Program-made: the position numbers and the translations under genes
Assembly: GCF_016107395.1 (NCBI RefSeq)
Contig: NZ_JAAIKO010000017.1
Coordinates: forward strand, 83,336-147,335
Origin: Streptomyces fildesensis
GTDB lineage: Bacteria > Actinomycetota > Actinomycetes > Streptomycetales > Streptomycetaceae
Direction of reading: 5' to 3'
Length of the DNA: 64,000 bases
The notes under the pieces: model-generated
Database searches by the model: none
What the model saw: only the letters and a program-made list of their open reading frames with translations
What the model was told of the DNA's origin: nothing
Part shown: piece by piece, positions 17,211 to 25,809 of the stretch
Layout: each line of letters begins with the position of its first letter
How positions within the stretch are numbered: the stretch's first letter is position 1

Positions 17211-18605
17211 TCACGGACGTGGCGCGGTCTCGCTGTGGTCCTCGTGCGCGGTAGCGCGTCCACCCGATCTGCGCGGTGCGCGCAGTGCGTGGAGTCCGGC
17301 GGCGGCTGTGCCGAGGCACAGTGCGGTGGCGCTGTACGCCAGTGACGTGCGGACGCCGATGACGGCGCCCAGGAGGCCGACGGTGAAGCCGCTGCCGGCG
17401 CGCAGGCCGTTCGCGGACATGCCGTAGACGCCGAGGACCCGGCCGCGGTCGGCGGCCGGTGCGAGCAGTTGAACGACGGTCTGGCCGATCGACATCGAGG
17501 CGAGGTTGGCGACGCCGCCGACCAACAGGAGCGCCAGGGCGAGGGGGTAGCTGGTGGTGAGCGCGAAGAGGATGCTGGTCACGCTGTAGAGGACGGTGCT
17601 GAGGACGGCGGCGGCCACACGGGGCCTGACCCAGCCGGTGGCTTCCAGCACGATGCCGCCGATGACGCCGCCGGCGCCGTTGGCGAAGAGCAGGACACCG
17701 TAGGCGGTGCCCGCGCCGCCGGCCCCCAGGTCGTGGGCGAAGATCGGCATTGAGGACTGTATGGACGAGCCGACGAAGAACGAGCCCAGGCCGGCCAGGA
17801 TGATCATGCTGACCAGGGTGGGGTTGGATCCGACTTCCCGGAGTACACGCAGTGATTCGAGGGCTCCGACCCGGGGGCGGCTGTGCCGGTCCCGGGTGTG
17901 GCCGGTGAACTTGGTGCGGAAGAGGAAGAGCGTGAGCGGCAGGTAGAAGGCGATGTTGGCGAAGATGCCGGCGGTCGGGCCGAGCCCCAGCAGCAACGCC
18001 GACCCGATCACCGGCCCGAACAGCACACCCAGGCTGCGGAACGTCGCGTTCAGGCGCACCGCACTGGGCAGTTCCGACGGGCCGACGAAGTCGTGGAGCA
18101 TCAACTGCTCGCCCGGACCCCACAGTGATCCGGCCAGGCCGTGCAGGACGAGCAGCACGCACGCCTCCCACATGTGCAGCGTGCCGGTGAGGAACAGGAT
18201 TCCCCAGGCGGCGGAGACGCCCATGAAGACCACCTGGGCCACCTGGATGACGCGGCGGCAGTCGTAGCGGTCGGCCAGCGAGCCGAACCACATCGAGAGC
18301 AGCAGGAACGGCACCCAGTGGCTGATCACCTGAAAGCCGGTCAGCGCCGGTGAGTGGAACGTCTGCCAGAGCACCCAGTACGTGATGACGTGTTCGATGT
18401 TGTCGGCCATCATCGCCAGCATCGAGCCGAGGAGGTAGGGCCGGCAGTCACGGTTGCGCAGGGCGGCGAACCGGCGGGACGTGTTCGCCGGGGGTGGTGG
18501 TGCCGCGACCGATGGTGCTGCAAGCGACGGTACGGCGAGCTCCGCGTCGGGCGCGGTCGCTTCCCGCTCGGATATGTGGGTGGAGATTCCGCAGGCGGCA
18601 CACAT
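17211..18605 (-). CDS. MFS exporter (enterobactin-exporter/MFS_3 type)
   Basis: A 464-aa transporter. A 65-residue Ala/Pro-rich N-terminal region starting MCAACGISTH precedes about 12 membrane segments, with WFGSLADRYDCRRV as motif A after TM2. The family exports siderophores and antibiotics. I chose the ATG at 18605 because GGAGGAG sits 9-10 bases upstream; a start 69 bases earlier has no such site. The first residues (CAACGIS) resemble a Cys-containing small peptide more than a usual MFS N-terminus, which is odd. No biosynthetic gene other than the O-methyltransferase lies nearby. Confidence 0.82.
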   Translation of the reverse strand: MCAACGISTHISEREATAPDAELAVPSLAAPSVAAPPPPANTSRRFAALRNRDCRPYLLGSMLAMMADNIEHVITYWVLWQTFHSPALTGFQVISHWVPFLLLSMWFGSLADRYDCRRVIQVAQVVFMGVSAAWGILFLTGTLHMWEACVLLVLHGLAGSLWGPGEQLMLHDFVGPSELPSAVRLNATFRSLGVLFGPVIGSALLLGLGPTAGIFANIAFYLPLTLFLFRTKFTGHTRDRHSRPRVGALESLRVLREVGSNPTLVSMIILAGLGSFFVGSSIQSSMPIFAHDLGAGGAGTAYGVLLFANGAGGVIGGIVLEATGWVRPRVAAAVLSTVLYSVTSILFALTTSYPLALALLLVGGVANLASMSIGQTVVQLLAPAADRGRVLGVYGMSANGLRAGSGFTVGLLGAVIGVRTSLAYSATALCLGTAAAGLHALRAPRRSGGRATAHEDHSETAPRP

Positions 18606-18685
18606 CCTCGGTCTCCTCCTCTCGGGATCGGCCCACCGCGGGATCGCGGCGGAACGGGTGAGCGCCGCGATCACCCGGTGAGCGG

Positions 18686-18749
18686 GTCGGCCTGTACGGG
18701 GCCCGGGTCGGCCTGTGCAGGGGCCGGGTTCGGCCTGTACGGGGCCCGG
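18686..18749. repeat. 21-22-bp tandem repeat, three copies, upstream of the MFS gene
   Basis: Copies at 18686-18706, 18707-18727 and 18728-18749 share the core TCGGCCTGTACGGGGCCCGG with a few changes. The array sits in the leader region of the MFS gene between two minus-strand genes. GGGGCCC is itself palindromic, so each unit could fold. Confidence 0.75.
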
Positions 18750-18858
18750 TTCGGCGGATTCCGTTGGCCGGGACCATGATCCGTCCCGTGGGACGTGATG
18801 ATGACAGCGGGGTACCGCCGGCGGCTATCGGCCCGGTGGTTGTCCGCTCAACCGCCGT

Positions 18859-19521
18859 TCAGAGGCGGCAGCTGATCTCCATGCCGTCCTCGACGGGGAA
18901 GGTCACGCTCTGGTAGCCGTTCGCCGGCGTGCGCACGTACTCCAGGTACGGGCCCAGGGCGGGCAGGTCGACGTCATCGGCCACGACGAGGGTGCCGGGC
19001 TTCAAGTGCGGTTCCAGTAGCCCCAGTACGGGAAGACAGAGGTCCTTCCAGCCGTCGAGCAGGACGAAGTCGGCGGGGACGCCGAGCCGGCCGAGGGTGT
19101 CGCGGGCGTCGCCCTCCAGCACGGTCACCACGTCCTCCAGGCCGGTCCCGGAGAAGGTGAGGCGAGCTGCCGCGATCTTGGCCTCGCTCAGTTCCGTGGT
19201 GACGACGCGCCCGGTGCCGTTGTCCCGGACTGCGGCCGCCAAGTACAGCGTGGAGATCCCGAAGGACATGCCGAACTCGACGACGGTGGCCGGCCGGATC
19301 GCCCTGACCAGGTTGTAGAGCAGTTGGCCACCCGCTGCGGAGATCGGCATGTAGACCTCGGCCACGGCGTCGGCGTGCTCCTGCGGTGTCGGCCATCCGC
19401 GGTCGCCGTGCCGCCCGGCCATGATGCGGGCCACGGTCGCGTCGTCCTGCGCCGCCTCCGCGAACATCCGGCGCAGGGCGGCCTCGACACGGGGGTCGGT
19501 AAGGGTGCTGGTGTGCGTCAT
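18859..19521 (-). CDS. SAM-dependent O-methyltransferase (family 3, CCoAOMT-like)
   Basis: A 220-aa class I methyltransferase. SAM-binding motif I is VVEFGMSFGISTLYLA (about 89-104), an acidic residue follows in VVTTELSE, and FVLLDGWKDL carries the metal-binding Asp typical of family 3. Catechols, caffeoyl-CoA and other phenolics are the usual substrates. It is divergently arranged with a TetR gene, and a perfect palindrome overlaps its promoter, so the TetR protein likely represses it. The ATG at 19521 lies immediately after a -10-like TAGCCT, so the message may be nearly leaderless. Confidence 0.87.
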   Translation of the reverse strand: MTHTSTLTDPRVEAALRRMFAEAAQDDATVARIMAGRHGDRGWPTPQEHADAVAEVYMPISAAGGQLLYNLVRAIRPATVVEFGMSFGISTLYLAAAVRDNGTGRVVTTELSEAKIAAARLTFSGTGLEDVVTVLEGDARDTLGRLGVPADFVLLDGWKDLCLPVLGLLEPHLKPGTLVVADDVDLPALGPYLEYVRTPANGYQSVTFPVEDGMEISCRL

Positions 19522-19530
19522 GGTTCTAGG

Positions 19531-19557
19531 CTAGACGCACCGTTGCGTTGCGTCTAG
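19531..19557. promoter_or_regulatory. TetR operator candidate between methyltransferase and TetR genes
   Basis: CTAGACGCA and TGCGTCTAG form a perfect 9-bp inverted repeat separated by 9 bases, centred in the divergent promoter region 10-36 bases upstream of the methyltransferase start. It overlaps likely promoter elements in both directions (minus-strand TAGCCT; plus-strand TTGCGT at 19543-19548 and TATCCT at 19567-19572). Binding would shut off both genes. Confidence 0.75.
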
Positions 19558-19645
19558 GGCGAGGTCTATCCTGGGGCAAAGCACAGGCGGCACAGCAGGT
19601 TCGGCAGAAACCGCCGAGGAGAGCACCGCCGAGGAGGACACCGTC

Positions 19646-20326
19646 GTGACGAGCAGTGGCGTGGCGGGCAGTGACCTGACGGGCAATGACCTGGCGGGCC
19701 GAGTTGCAAAGGGCGCCGCACCGGACAGCTCCGTCGGCACCGCGGGCCGGGGCCACCACGGGAACCGTCACGGGAGGAGCGCGAAGGCCCGGCAGTCGGT
19801 ACTGGAAGCGGTCGACGACCTGCTCGCCGAGAAGGGGTTCGCGGGCGTCACGGTGGAAGGCATCGCGGCGCGTGCCGGCGTGGCCAAGCAGACGATCTAC
19901 CGCTGGTGGAACACCAAGACCGACATCCTCATGGAGGCTTTCCTCCAGGACGTGACCGAGGAACCCGCCCCGCCGGACCACGGCGACGTCGCCCGCGATC
20001 TGCGCGACCACCTGAGCTGGCTCGCCGCTTTCCTCAGCCGGTCCGATTCCGGAGCCGTCCTCAAGGCACTGATGGCCCAGGCACAACTCGACCCGGTCTT
20101 CGCCGCCGACCTCCAGGGCCGGTACCTGGACGAACAGCGCCGCCGCGACCGCCTCCCCCTGGACCGCGCCGTGGACCGCGGCGACCTGCCCGCCGGCCTG
20201 GACGTCGCAGCCGAGACGGACCAAATCGTGGGCCCCGTCTACTACCGCTTCCTGGTGGCCGGCGAACCGATCGACCGCGCCTTCACCGACCGGCTCGTGG
20301 ACGCCTTCCTTCACCGCGCGCACTGA
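19646..20326 (+). CDS. TetR/AcrR family transcriptional regulator
   Basis: A 226-aa repressor. After a Gly-rich N-terminal stretch of about 45 residues comes the TetR DNA-binding domain: ARQSVLEAVDDLLAEKGFAG, then VTVEGIAARAGVAKQTIYRWW. The C-terminal ligand domain ends LVDAFLHRAH. The 27-bp palindrome upstream is its probable operator, giving control of itself and the divergent O-methyltransferase. The first codons may be over-called; a later start is possible. The stop codon lies inside a 15-bp tandem repeat. Confidence 0.88.
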   Translation: MTSSGVAGSDLTGNDLAGRVAKGAAPDSSVGTAGRGHHGNRHGRSAKARQSVLEAVDDLLAEKGFAGVTVEGIAARAGVAKQTIYRWWNTKTDILMEAFLQDVTEEPAPPDHGDVARDLRDHLSWLAAFLSRSDSGAVLKALMAQAQLDPVFAADLQGRYLDEQRRRDRLPLDRAVDRGDLPAGLDVAAETDQIVGPVYYRFLVAGEPIDRAFTDRLVDAFLHRAH

Positions 20327-20375
20327 CTCTGCGCGCACTGACACCGCCCGCACTGACACCGCGCGCACTGAGCGG
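20316..20375 (+). repeat. 15-bp tandem repeat, four copies, across the stop of the TetR gene
   Basis: GCGCGCACTGACACC-like units start at 20316, 20331, 20346 and 20361. The TGA of the TetR gene is in the first unit. The period equals that of the array in the PhyH gene, but the sequence differs. Confidence 0.8.
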
Positions 20376-20419
20376 ACCGCGCGGACAGCACGGGCTGAGG
20401 CTGCAGAACACAGCCTCCG

Positions 20420-20764
20420 CTAGACGGTTCCCGACCCCCGACCCCCTTGCGGACAGGGGTCACGGGGCGGCCAGTTGGCTTCCCTCAGCGCCGCGATCGC
20501 GTGCAGGGTCTCATCGGTGCAGGCGGCCAACAGGCCCCGGGGAGTGCGGACGCTCCACAGATTTCCCGAGCGGGGTTCGGCTCTACCCAGAGGGAGCGGA
20601 CGCGTGATGTCGGTGACGTCCTGGATGACCACCGCACCGTCGGACCGTGCGGCACTGTAGCTGCGGCCCATGCACTTGAGAGCCGTGGGCCGCGAGGTGA
20701 TCTCATCGAGCCCCAGGCTGCGCATCCCTGACTCGGCTTTCGCTCCAGGAACCAGACCCAGCAT
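20420..20764 (-). CDS. Small protein of unknown function
   Basis: A 114-aa protein starting MLGLVPGAKAESGMRSLG. The ATG at 20764 is preceded by GGAGG at 7 bases, and a -10-like TACTAT lies at 20810-20805, which together support a real gene despite the lack of a recognised domain. The middle reads as ordinary folded protein (SDGAVVIQDVTDITRPLPLG and LWSVRTPRGLLAACTDETLH), with no membrane segment or signal peptide. The C-terminus is polar and Gly-rich. Its role is unknown and neighbours give no hint. Confidence 0.6.
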   Translation of the reverse strand: MLGLVPGAKAESGMRSLGLDEITSRPTALKCMGRSYSAARSDGAVVIQDVTDITRPLPLGRAEPRSGNLWSVRTPRGLLAACTDETLHAIAALREANWPPRDPCPQGGRGSGTV

Positions 20765-20903
20765 CACGCCGCCTCCATTACCTTGTGTGATCGACTGGTA
20801 CCTCATAGTAGTCGCCACGAATTGGCCGGACGCATCCCCCGCGTGCTCGCCCGTCCACGACGCCTGCGCGTGAGTCCACGCCCAGGCCCGTGGTGACCGA
20901 CCC

Positions 20904-22508
20904 TCAGGTGGAGAGCCGATCCGACGCGTTGCCCCTGGCGAGTGCTTCGTTCGCCGCGCCCACGGCCGCCTCCCGGTCGGCAGGAACCAGGCCGGTGCGA
21001 GTACGGCGATCCAGGAGGTCGGACGCGTCCAGTGCTCCTTCGTGGAGCACCGCCCAGACCAACTCGGCTGCTGTGACGGTGTGGCCGGGGGCGACGGGGG
21101 TGCGGAGTTCGGGTTCAGCGGCGCCCAGGGCGTGGACCGCCGGTGCCTCGATTCCGTAGCGCTCGATCAGGCGGGCGGGGGCGTCGAGCGTCGTCAGGGT
21201 TCGCGGCGGCGCCGCTCCGACCAGCGGAATGGATGCGGTGCGGCACGGTCCGGCGGCGAGGCGGCGGGTGGTGACGGCGGCGTCCACCGCGTCCTGGGCC
21301 ATCCGCCGGTACGTGGTGAGCTTGCCGCCGACGATCGTCGTGACGCCCTGGGGCGAGGTCAGCACCGCGTGTCGGCGGGAGATGTCGGCGGTGCGATCCG
21401 GTCCGTGGGAGCCCGGCTCCGAGGTGGTGATGTCGAGCAGCGGACGCAGGCCGGCGAACGCGCCCACGACATGCGTACGGTCGAGGGACACCTCGAGAGC
21501 TGATCCCAGGACGTCGAGCAGGAAGCCGACGTCCGTCTCGGGCACGTCCGGGACATCCGGGACCGGTCCCTCGATGGGCTCGTCGGTCAGTCCGACGTAG
21601 ACGCGTCCGTCGCCCTGCGGCAGCACGAGGGCGAAGCGGTTGCTCTCGCCGGGAATCGGGATGTGCATCCCGGCGGTCATCATGCCGAGGTCCTGGGATC
21701 GCAGCACGAGATGGGTTCCGCGGGACGGGCGCAGTCGTACCTCCTCGACGAGACCGCCTGCCCATACTCCTGCCGCGTTGATCACGGCGCGGGCCCGTAT
21801 CTGCGTTTCCTCACCGGTCAGTTCGTCCCGCACCCTGGCTCCGGCGCCGGTGAGCTCCAGCGCACGGACACGGGTCAGGATCCTTGCGCCGCGGGTCGCG
21901 GCGGTGCGGGCGAGAGCGGTCACCAACCGGGCGTCGTCGCTCAGTTGGCCGTCCCAGGACAGGAGTCCGCCCCGCAGCCCGGACTGGCGCAGAGCGGGGG
22001 CGAGATGCCGGGTCTCCACCGCGGACAGATGGCGGGGGGCGGGCAGGGCGCGGCGGGAGGTGCCGGCCGATGCGCGGAGCAGGTCACCCGCTCTGAATCC
22101 GGCCCAGGTCAGTGCGGCCTGCTGCCGTGTGACCAACGGTGTCAGCGGCAGAACGAAGGGCTGGGCATGGACGAGGTGCGGGGCGGTGCGCTCCATCAGC
22201 ACCCCCCGCTCGACCGCGCTTTCGTAGGCCACGTCCAGCTGGCCGGAGGCGAGGTAGCGCAGGCCGCCGTGGATCAGCTTCGAGCTCCACCGGGATGTCC
22301 CGAAAGCGAGGTCGTGGGCGTCGATCGCGGCCACCGACAGGCCGCGGGACGCTGCGTCGAGGGCGACGCCGGCGCCGGTCGCACCGAGCCCGACGACCAG
22401 GACGTCGACTTTCATGCCGTCGGCGACCTCGGCCAGTTCCCGGGACCGGCGCCCGGCGTTCAGGGAGGAGGAGGCTCGGGCCGGACGGGGCAGCGGGTGG
22501 GAGCTCAT
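20904..22508 (-). CDS. glpD: Glycerol-3-phosphate dehydrogenase (FAD-dependent)
   Basis: A 534-aa flavoprotein that oxidises sn-glycerol-3-phosphate to DHAP and passes electrons to quinone. The Rossmann FAD site is VLVVGLGATGAGVALDAA (about 35-52), followed by the family signature GTSRWSSKLIHGGLRYL. VGGKLTTYRRMAQDAVD near 400 and a C-terminal GlpA/D helical domain complete the usual length. Its ATG overlaps the stop of the TetR gene (ATGA), so the two form an operon. Divergent to it lie an alkyl-DHAP-synthase-like gene and a lipid kinase. GlpD would make the DHAP precursor for that enzyme, so it may be specialised for lipid synthesis rather than glycerol catabolism. Confidence 0.9.
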   Translation of the reverse strand: MSSHPLPRPARASSSLNAGRRSRELAEVADGMKVDVLVVGLGATGAGVALDAASRGLSVAAIDAHDLAFGTSRWSSKLIHGGLRYLASGQLDVAYESAVERGVLMERTAPHLVHAQPFVLPLTPLVTRQQAALTWAGFRAGDLLRASAGTSRRALPAPRHLSAVETRHLAPALRQSGLRGGLLSWDGQLSDDARLVTALARTAATRGARILTRVRALELTGAGARVRDELTGEETQIRARAVINAAGVWAGGLVEEVRLRPSRGTHLVLRSQDLGMMTAGMHIPIPGESNRFALVLPQGDGRVYVGLTDEPIEGPVPDVPDVPETDVGFLLDVLGSALEVSLDRTHVVGAFAGLRPLLDITTSEPGSHGPDRTADISRRHAVLTSPQGVTTIVGGKLTTYRRMAQDAVDAAVTTRRLAAGPCRTASIPLVGAAPPRTLTTLDAPARLIERYGIEAPAVHALGAAEPELRTPVAPGHTVTAAELVWAVLHEGALDASDLLDRRTRTGLVPADREAAVGAANEALARGNASDRLST

Positions 22509-23104
22509 GGCGTGAGGGTCCTCTCCAGGATCGTCCGCAGTTCATCGTCGAAAGCTGCCGCGGTCAGGTCGGGGTCGGTCTCGTCGGACATCGTGCGCAA
22601 CGAAAGCGTGAAGGCCTGGGCGATGAGCAGCAGGGAACGGGCCTGCCGGACCGGGTGGTCCGCACGGACCGATCCGTCGGCGTGCCCTTCCCGCAGGGCC
22701 GCGACGAGGAGCTCCAGCAGTGCGTCCTGACTGGCCCCCCGGCGGTCGAGCACATACGGGAGCAGCAGTTCGGGATCGACGTCGATGATCTTGTGGAAGA
22801 GCGGATGGGCGCGGAACGCCCGTACGCCGGCCGTCAGGCCGTCGACCAGCCGCACGAGGGTGGGAGCCGAGGGGTCGTGCCCGGGCAGGGCGTCCGTTGC
22901 GACGGCGACCCACTCGCGGGTCATCAGGTCGCCCACGAGTGTCCGTACGTCCGGCCACTTGCGGTACAGCGTCATACGCGAGACCCCGGCACGCCGGGCC
23001 ACGTCGGTCAGGGTGGTCCGGCGAACGCCGACGGCCAGAACGCAGTCGCGTGCCGCGTCGAGTACAGCGCTGCTGTCCGAGTGCTTGTGACGAATGGGCG
23101 TCAT
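22505..23104 (-). CDS. TetR family regulator of the glpD/ether-lipid locus
   Basis: A 199-aa repressor with an N-terminal HTH: VLAVGVRRTTLTDVARRAG, then VSRMTLYRKWPDVRTL. The C-terminal part is the variable ligand domain. It is co-transcribed with glpD (ATGA overlap) and divergent from the alkyl-DHAP-synthase-like gene 71 bases away, so it probably controls both directions. The ATG lies 7 bases after a TACACT -10 box, so the transcript should be leaderless. Confidence 0.87.
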   Translation of the reverse strand: MTPIRHKHSDSSAVLDAARDCVLAVGVRRTTLTDVARRAGVSRMTLYRKWPDVRTLVGDLMTREWVAVATDALPGHDPSAPTLVRLVDGLTAGVRAFRAHPLFHKIIDVDPELLLPYVLDRRGASQDALLELLVAALREGHADGSVRADHPVRQARSLLLIAQAFTLSLRTMSDETDPDLTAAAFDDELRTILERTLTP

Positions 23105-23111
23105 CTGTCAC

Positions 23112-23117
23112 AGTGTA
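23112..23117 (-). promoter_or_regulatory. -10 box of a leaderless TetR-glpD transcript
   Basis: TACACT on the minus strand is 7 bases before the ATG at 23104, so transcription should begin at or next to the start codon. The box overlaps a small CACAGTG palindrome that may be part of the repressor's operator. Confidence 0.45.
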
Positions 23118-23175
23118 ATGCCAGCGGGGGCCGAGGAACACAGCGCCCGCGGATCCGATCGGTAAGGAAGCACTG

Positions 23176-24774
23176 ATGGTGGACATGTTGTGGAGTGGCT
23201 GGGGCGACCCGGCCAAGGCGGCACCGCTGCCCGACTCAGCGCTCGGCCTGCTGCGAGACCTGCTCGGCGTCAAGCCCCGAAGCGCCGAGGCAACCGTGCT
23301 CGGCGACATCGTCGTGCCGGAGTCCGGCCTCGGTGCCGAGGCCCGCCGGGCTCTCGCCGACTGCCTCGGCGACCCGGCCCAGCTGCGGACCGACGCGGAG
23401 ACCCGGATCCGGCACACCCGTGGCAAGTCCACCCCCGACCTCCTGCGGATCCGCGCCGGCGAGGTCGACGACCTACCGGATGCCGTGCTGCTGCCGGGAT
23501 CCCACCAGGACGTCCTCGACGTTCTGCGGGTCTGCGCCGAGCACGGCGTGGCGGTGGTCCCCTTCGGCGGCGGCACATCGGTGGTCGGTGGACTTGCTCC
23601 CACCGGACCGGGCCCCTTCGTCGCGCTGGACCTGCGCCGCCTGGACAGCCTGGTCTCCGTCGACGAGGTCTCCCGCACCGCGACCCTGCAGTCCGGGCTC
23701 CGCGCACCGCAGGCGGAGGCACTGCTCGCCGCACACGGCTTCACCCTGGGGCATTTCCCGCAGTCCTACGAGTGGGCGACCATCGGTGGATTCGCCGCGG
23801 CCCGCTCCAGCGGGCAGGCGTCGGCCGGCTACGGCCGGTTCGACGAGATGGTGCTGGGCCTGACGGTGGCCACGCCTGAAGGCACCCTGGAAGTGGGCCG
23901 TGCGCCCCGGTCCGCCGCCGGCCCGGACCTCCGCCAGCTGATCCTGGGTTCCGAGGGCGCGTTCGGCGTCATCACCTCGGTGACCGTACGCATCCGACCG
24001 GTCCCCGTGGTCAAGGTGTACGAGGGCTGGAGATTCGCCACCTTCGAGGCGGGCGCAACCGCACTGCGCCGACTCGCCCAGGACGGCCCGCTGCCCACCG
24101 TGCTGCGCCTCTCGGACGAGACGGAGACGCTGGTCGGACTGGCTCAGCCGGACAGCATCGGCGGACAGCCGGCCGCCCCCCAGCCCGCCGGCGTCATGGC
24201 CGTCGCCGGGTACGAGGGCACCGCCGAGGACACGGAGAACAGGCGCGCCCAGGCAGCCGCCGTCCTGCGCTCCTGCGGAGGCGAACTCGTGGACGCGGCC
24301 GGCGAGAAGTGGGCCCATGGCCGCTACTCCGCGCCCTACCTCCGCGACTCGCTGCTCGACGCGGGTGCGTTCGCCGAGACCCTGGAGACCGCGGCCTTCT
24401 GGTCCCGCATCCCGGCCCTCTACGAAGCCGTGCGCAAGGCGCTCAACGACACCCTGACCGCGGCGGGAACCCCGCCGCTCGTCATGTGCCACATCTCCCA
24501 CGTCTACGAGACCGGCGCGTCCCTCTACTTCACCGTGGTCTCGGCCCAGGGCGAGGATCCGGTCGCCCACTGGGCACCGGCCAAGCGCGCCGCCAACGAC
24601 GCCATCCTCACGGCCGGCGGCACCATCACTCACCACCACGGCGTGGGGACCGATCATCGCGACTGGTACACCCAGGAGATCGGCCCGCTCGGGGTGCACG
24701 TCCTGCAGGCCGTCAAGGCGGCCCTCGACCCCGCGGGCATCCTCAACCCCGGCATCCTGCTTCCCATCCGCTGA
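23176..24774 (+). CDS. FAD-binding oxidase, alkyl-dihydroxyacetone-phosphate synthase-like
   Basis: A 532-aa VAO/PCMH-type flavoenzyme. The N-terminal region has the ADPS-like RHTRGKSTPDLLRIRAGEV. The FAD domain shows VVPFGGGTSVVGGL and TIGGFAAARSSGQASAGYG. LGSEGAFGVITSVTVRIRP follows, and the C-terminal part has CHISHVYETGASLYFT and TITHHHGVGTDH, both characteristic of alkyl-DHAP synthase, which replaces the acyl chain of acyl-DHAP with a fatty alcohol to make an ether bond. A generic FAD-linked oxidase is the main alternative. AAGGAAG precedes the ATG. It faces a TetR-glpD operon and is followed by a lipid kinase, which supports a lipid role. Confidence 0.8.
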   Translation: MVDMLWSGWGDPAKAAPLPDSALGLLRDLLGVKPRSAEATVLGDIVVPESGLGAEARRALADCLGDPAQLRTDAETRIRHTRGKSTPDLLRIRAGEVDDLPDAVLLPGSHQDVLDVLRVCAEHGVAVVPFGGGTSVVGGLAPTGPGPFVALDLRRLDSLVSVDEVSRTATLQSGLRAPQAEALLAAHGFTLGHFPQSYEWATIGGFAAARSSGQASAGYGRFDEMVLGLTVATPEGTLEVGRAPRSAAGPDLRQLILGSEGAFGVITSVTVRIRPVPVVKVYEGWRFATFEAGATALRRLAQDGPLPTVLRLSDETETLVGLAQPDSIGGQPAAPQPAGVMAVAGYEGTAEDTENRRAQAAAVLRSCGGELVDAAGEKWAHGRYSAPYLRDSLLDAGAFAETLETAAFWSRIPALYEAVRKALNDTLTAAGTPPLVMCHISHVYETGASLYFTVVSAQGEDPVAHWAPAKRAANDAILTAGGTITHHHGVGTDHRDWYTQEIGPLGVHVLQAVKAALDPAGILNPGILLPIR

Positions 24775-24805
24775 CTGGTCACTCATGCCTTTCGGAGGCA
24801 CTCTC

Positions 24806-25687
24806 ATGCGACAGTTCACAGCGGTCGTCAACCCCACCGCCGGGGGCGCCACCGGAACAGCAGCCCTGCTCCCGCTGGCCCGCCTGCTCCGGCAAGCGGG
24901 AGCGCAGCTCGACACGCAGTACAGCCACAGCTTGGAACACGCGCGGGAAATCGCGCTGAAGGCAGCCGAGCAGGGGCACATCGTCCTCGCCGTCGGCGGC
25001 GACGGAATAGTGGGCTGCGTCGGCGGCGCCCTCAGCGGCACCGACGCCGTCCTCGGAATCGTCCCCGCCGGCCGCGGAAACGACTTCGCACGAGCCCTCG
25101 GTCTTCCCAACGAGCCCCCGGCGCTGGCCAAACTGCTCCTGAAGGGCACACCGCGCCGCATCGACACGATCGCGGTCGAGTCGGCGGCCCACACCAGAAC
25201 CGTCGTCCTGGGCAGCGTCTACGCGGGCGTCGACGCGCTGGCCAACCGTCACGCCAACACCTCACGCCTCCTGCGGGGTTCCGCCTCCTACTACGCGGGC
25301 GGCCTGCGCGCGGTGGCCACCTGGTGGGCTGCCGACTTCAGCATCACCGTGGACGGCGTCTCCCGCGAGCGACGCGGCTACACGGTCGTGGCGGCCAACT
25401 CCGCCTACTACGGCTTCGGCCGCCTCATCGCCCCGGACGCGAGCCTCGACGATGGGCTGCTGGACGTCGTCATCATCCGCGAAGCGCCCAAGCGCCTCTT
25501 CTTCACCATCATGAACGAACTGAAGACCGGCGCGCACATCAACCGCCCCGAGATCGAGGTCCTCCGTGGCAAGGAAGTCCGCATCGTGGCGGACCGCGAG
25601 ATCCCCTACGGCGCGGACGGCGAGGTCGATAACATCCTCCCCATGACGGCAAGGGTTCAGCCCGGGGCGCTTCGCGTCCTGTGCTGA
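24806..25687 (+). CDS. Diacylglycerol kinase family lipid kinase
   Basis: A 293-aa ATP-dependent lipid kinase. The DAGK catalytic domain shows VVNPTAGG near residue 10, the nucleotide loop VLAVGGDGIVG and IVPAGRGNDFARALG. A C-terminal beta domain has NSAYYGFGRLIAPDASLDDG and ends YGADGEVDN. Key glycines and the GGDG motif are intact. I chose the ATG at 24806 because CGGAGG lies 8 bases before it. It follows the alkyl-DHAP-synthase-like gene by 31 bases, so both are probably co-transcribed. Phosphorylation of an alkyl- or diacylglycerol would close an ether-lipid pathway. Confidence 0.88.
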   Translation: MRQFTAVVNPTAGGATGTAALLPLARLLRQAGAQLDTQYSHSLEHAREIALKAAEQGHIVLAVGGDGIVGCVGGALSGTDAVLGIVPAGRGNDFARALGLPNEPPALAKLLLKGTPRRIDTIAVESAAHTRTVVLGSVYAGVDALANRHANTSRLLRGSASYYAGGLRAVATWWAADFSITVDGVSRERRGYTVVAANSAYYGFGRLIAPDASLDDGLLDVVIIREAPKRLFFTIMNELKTGAHINRPEIEVLRGKEVRIVADREIPYGADGEVDNILPMTARVQPGALRVLC

Positions 25688-25720
25688 TGCGTCGCTGACG
25701 CACCGTGCGGGGCGCTCGCA

Positions 25721-25767
25721 CCGATGCGTTCGGCCGGGGCCGGTACGGCCCCGGCCGAACGCATCGG
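25721..25767 (+). terminator. Strong hairpin terminator after the lipid kinase
   Basis: A perfect 22-bp inverted repeat, starting CCGATGCGTTCGG and ending CCGAACGCATCGG, with a GTA loop. It lies 34 bases after the kinase stop and 43 bases from the stop of the convergent glycolipid-binding gene, so it can serve both. Confidence 0.85.
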
Positions 25768-25809
25768 CGATCTCCTGCGATCCAGGGCGGTCGGCGGAGC
25801 AGGAGGCAC

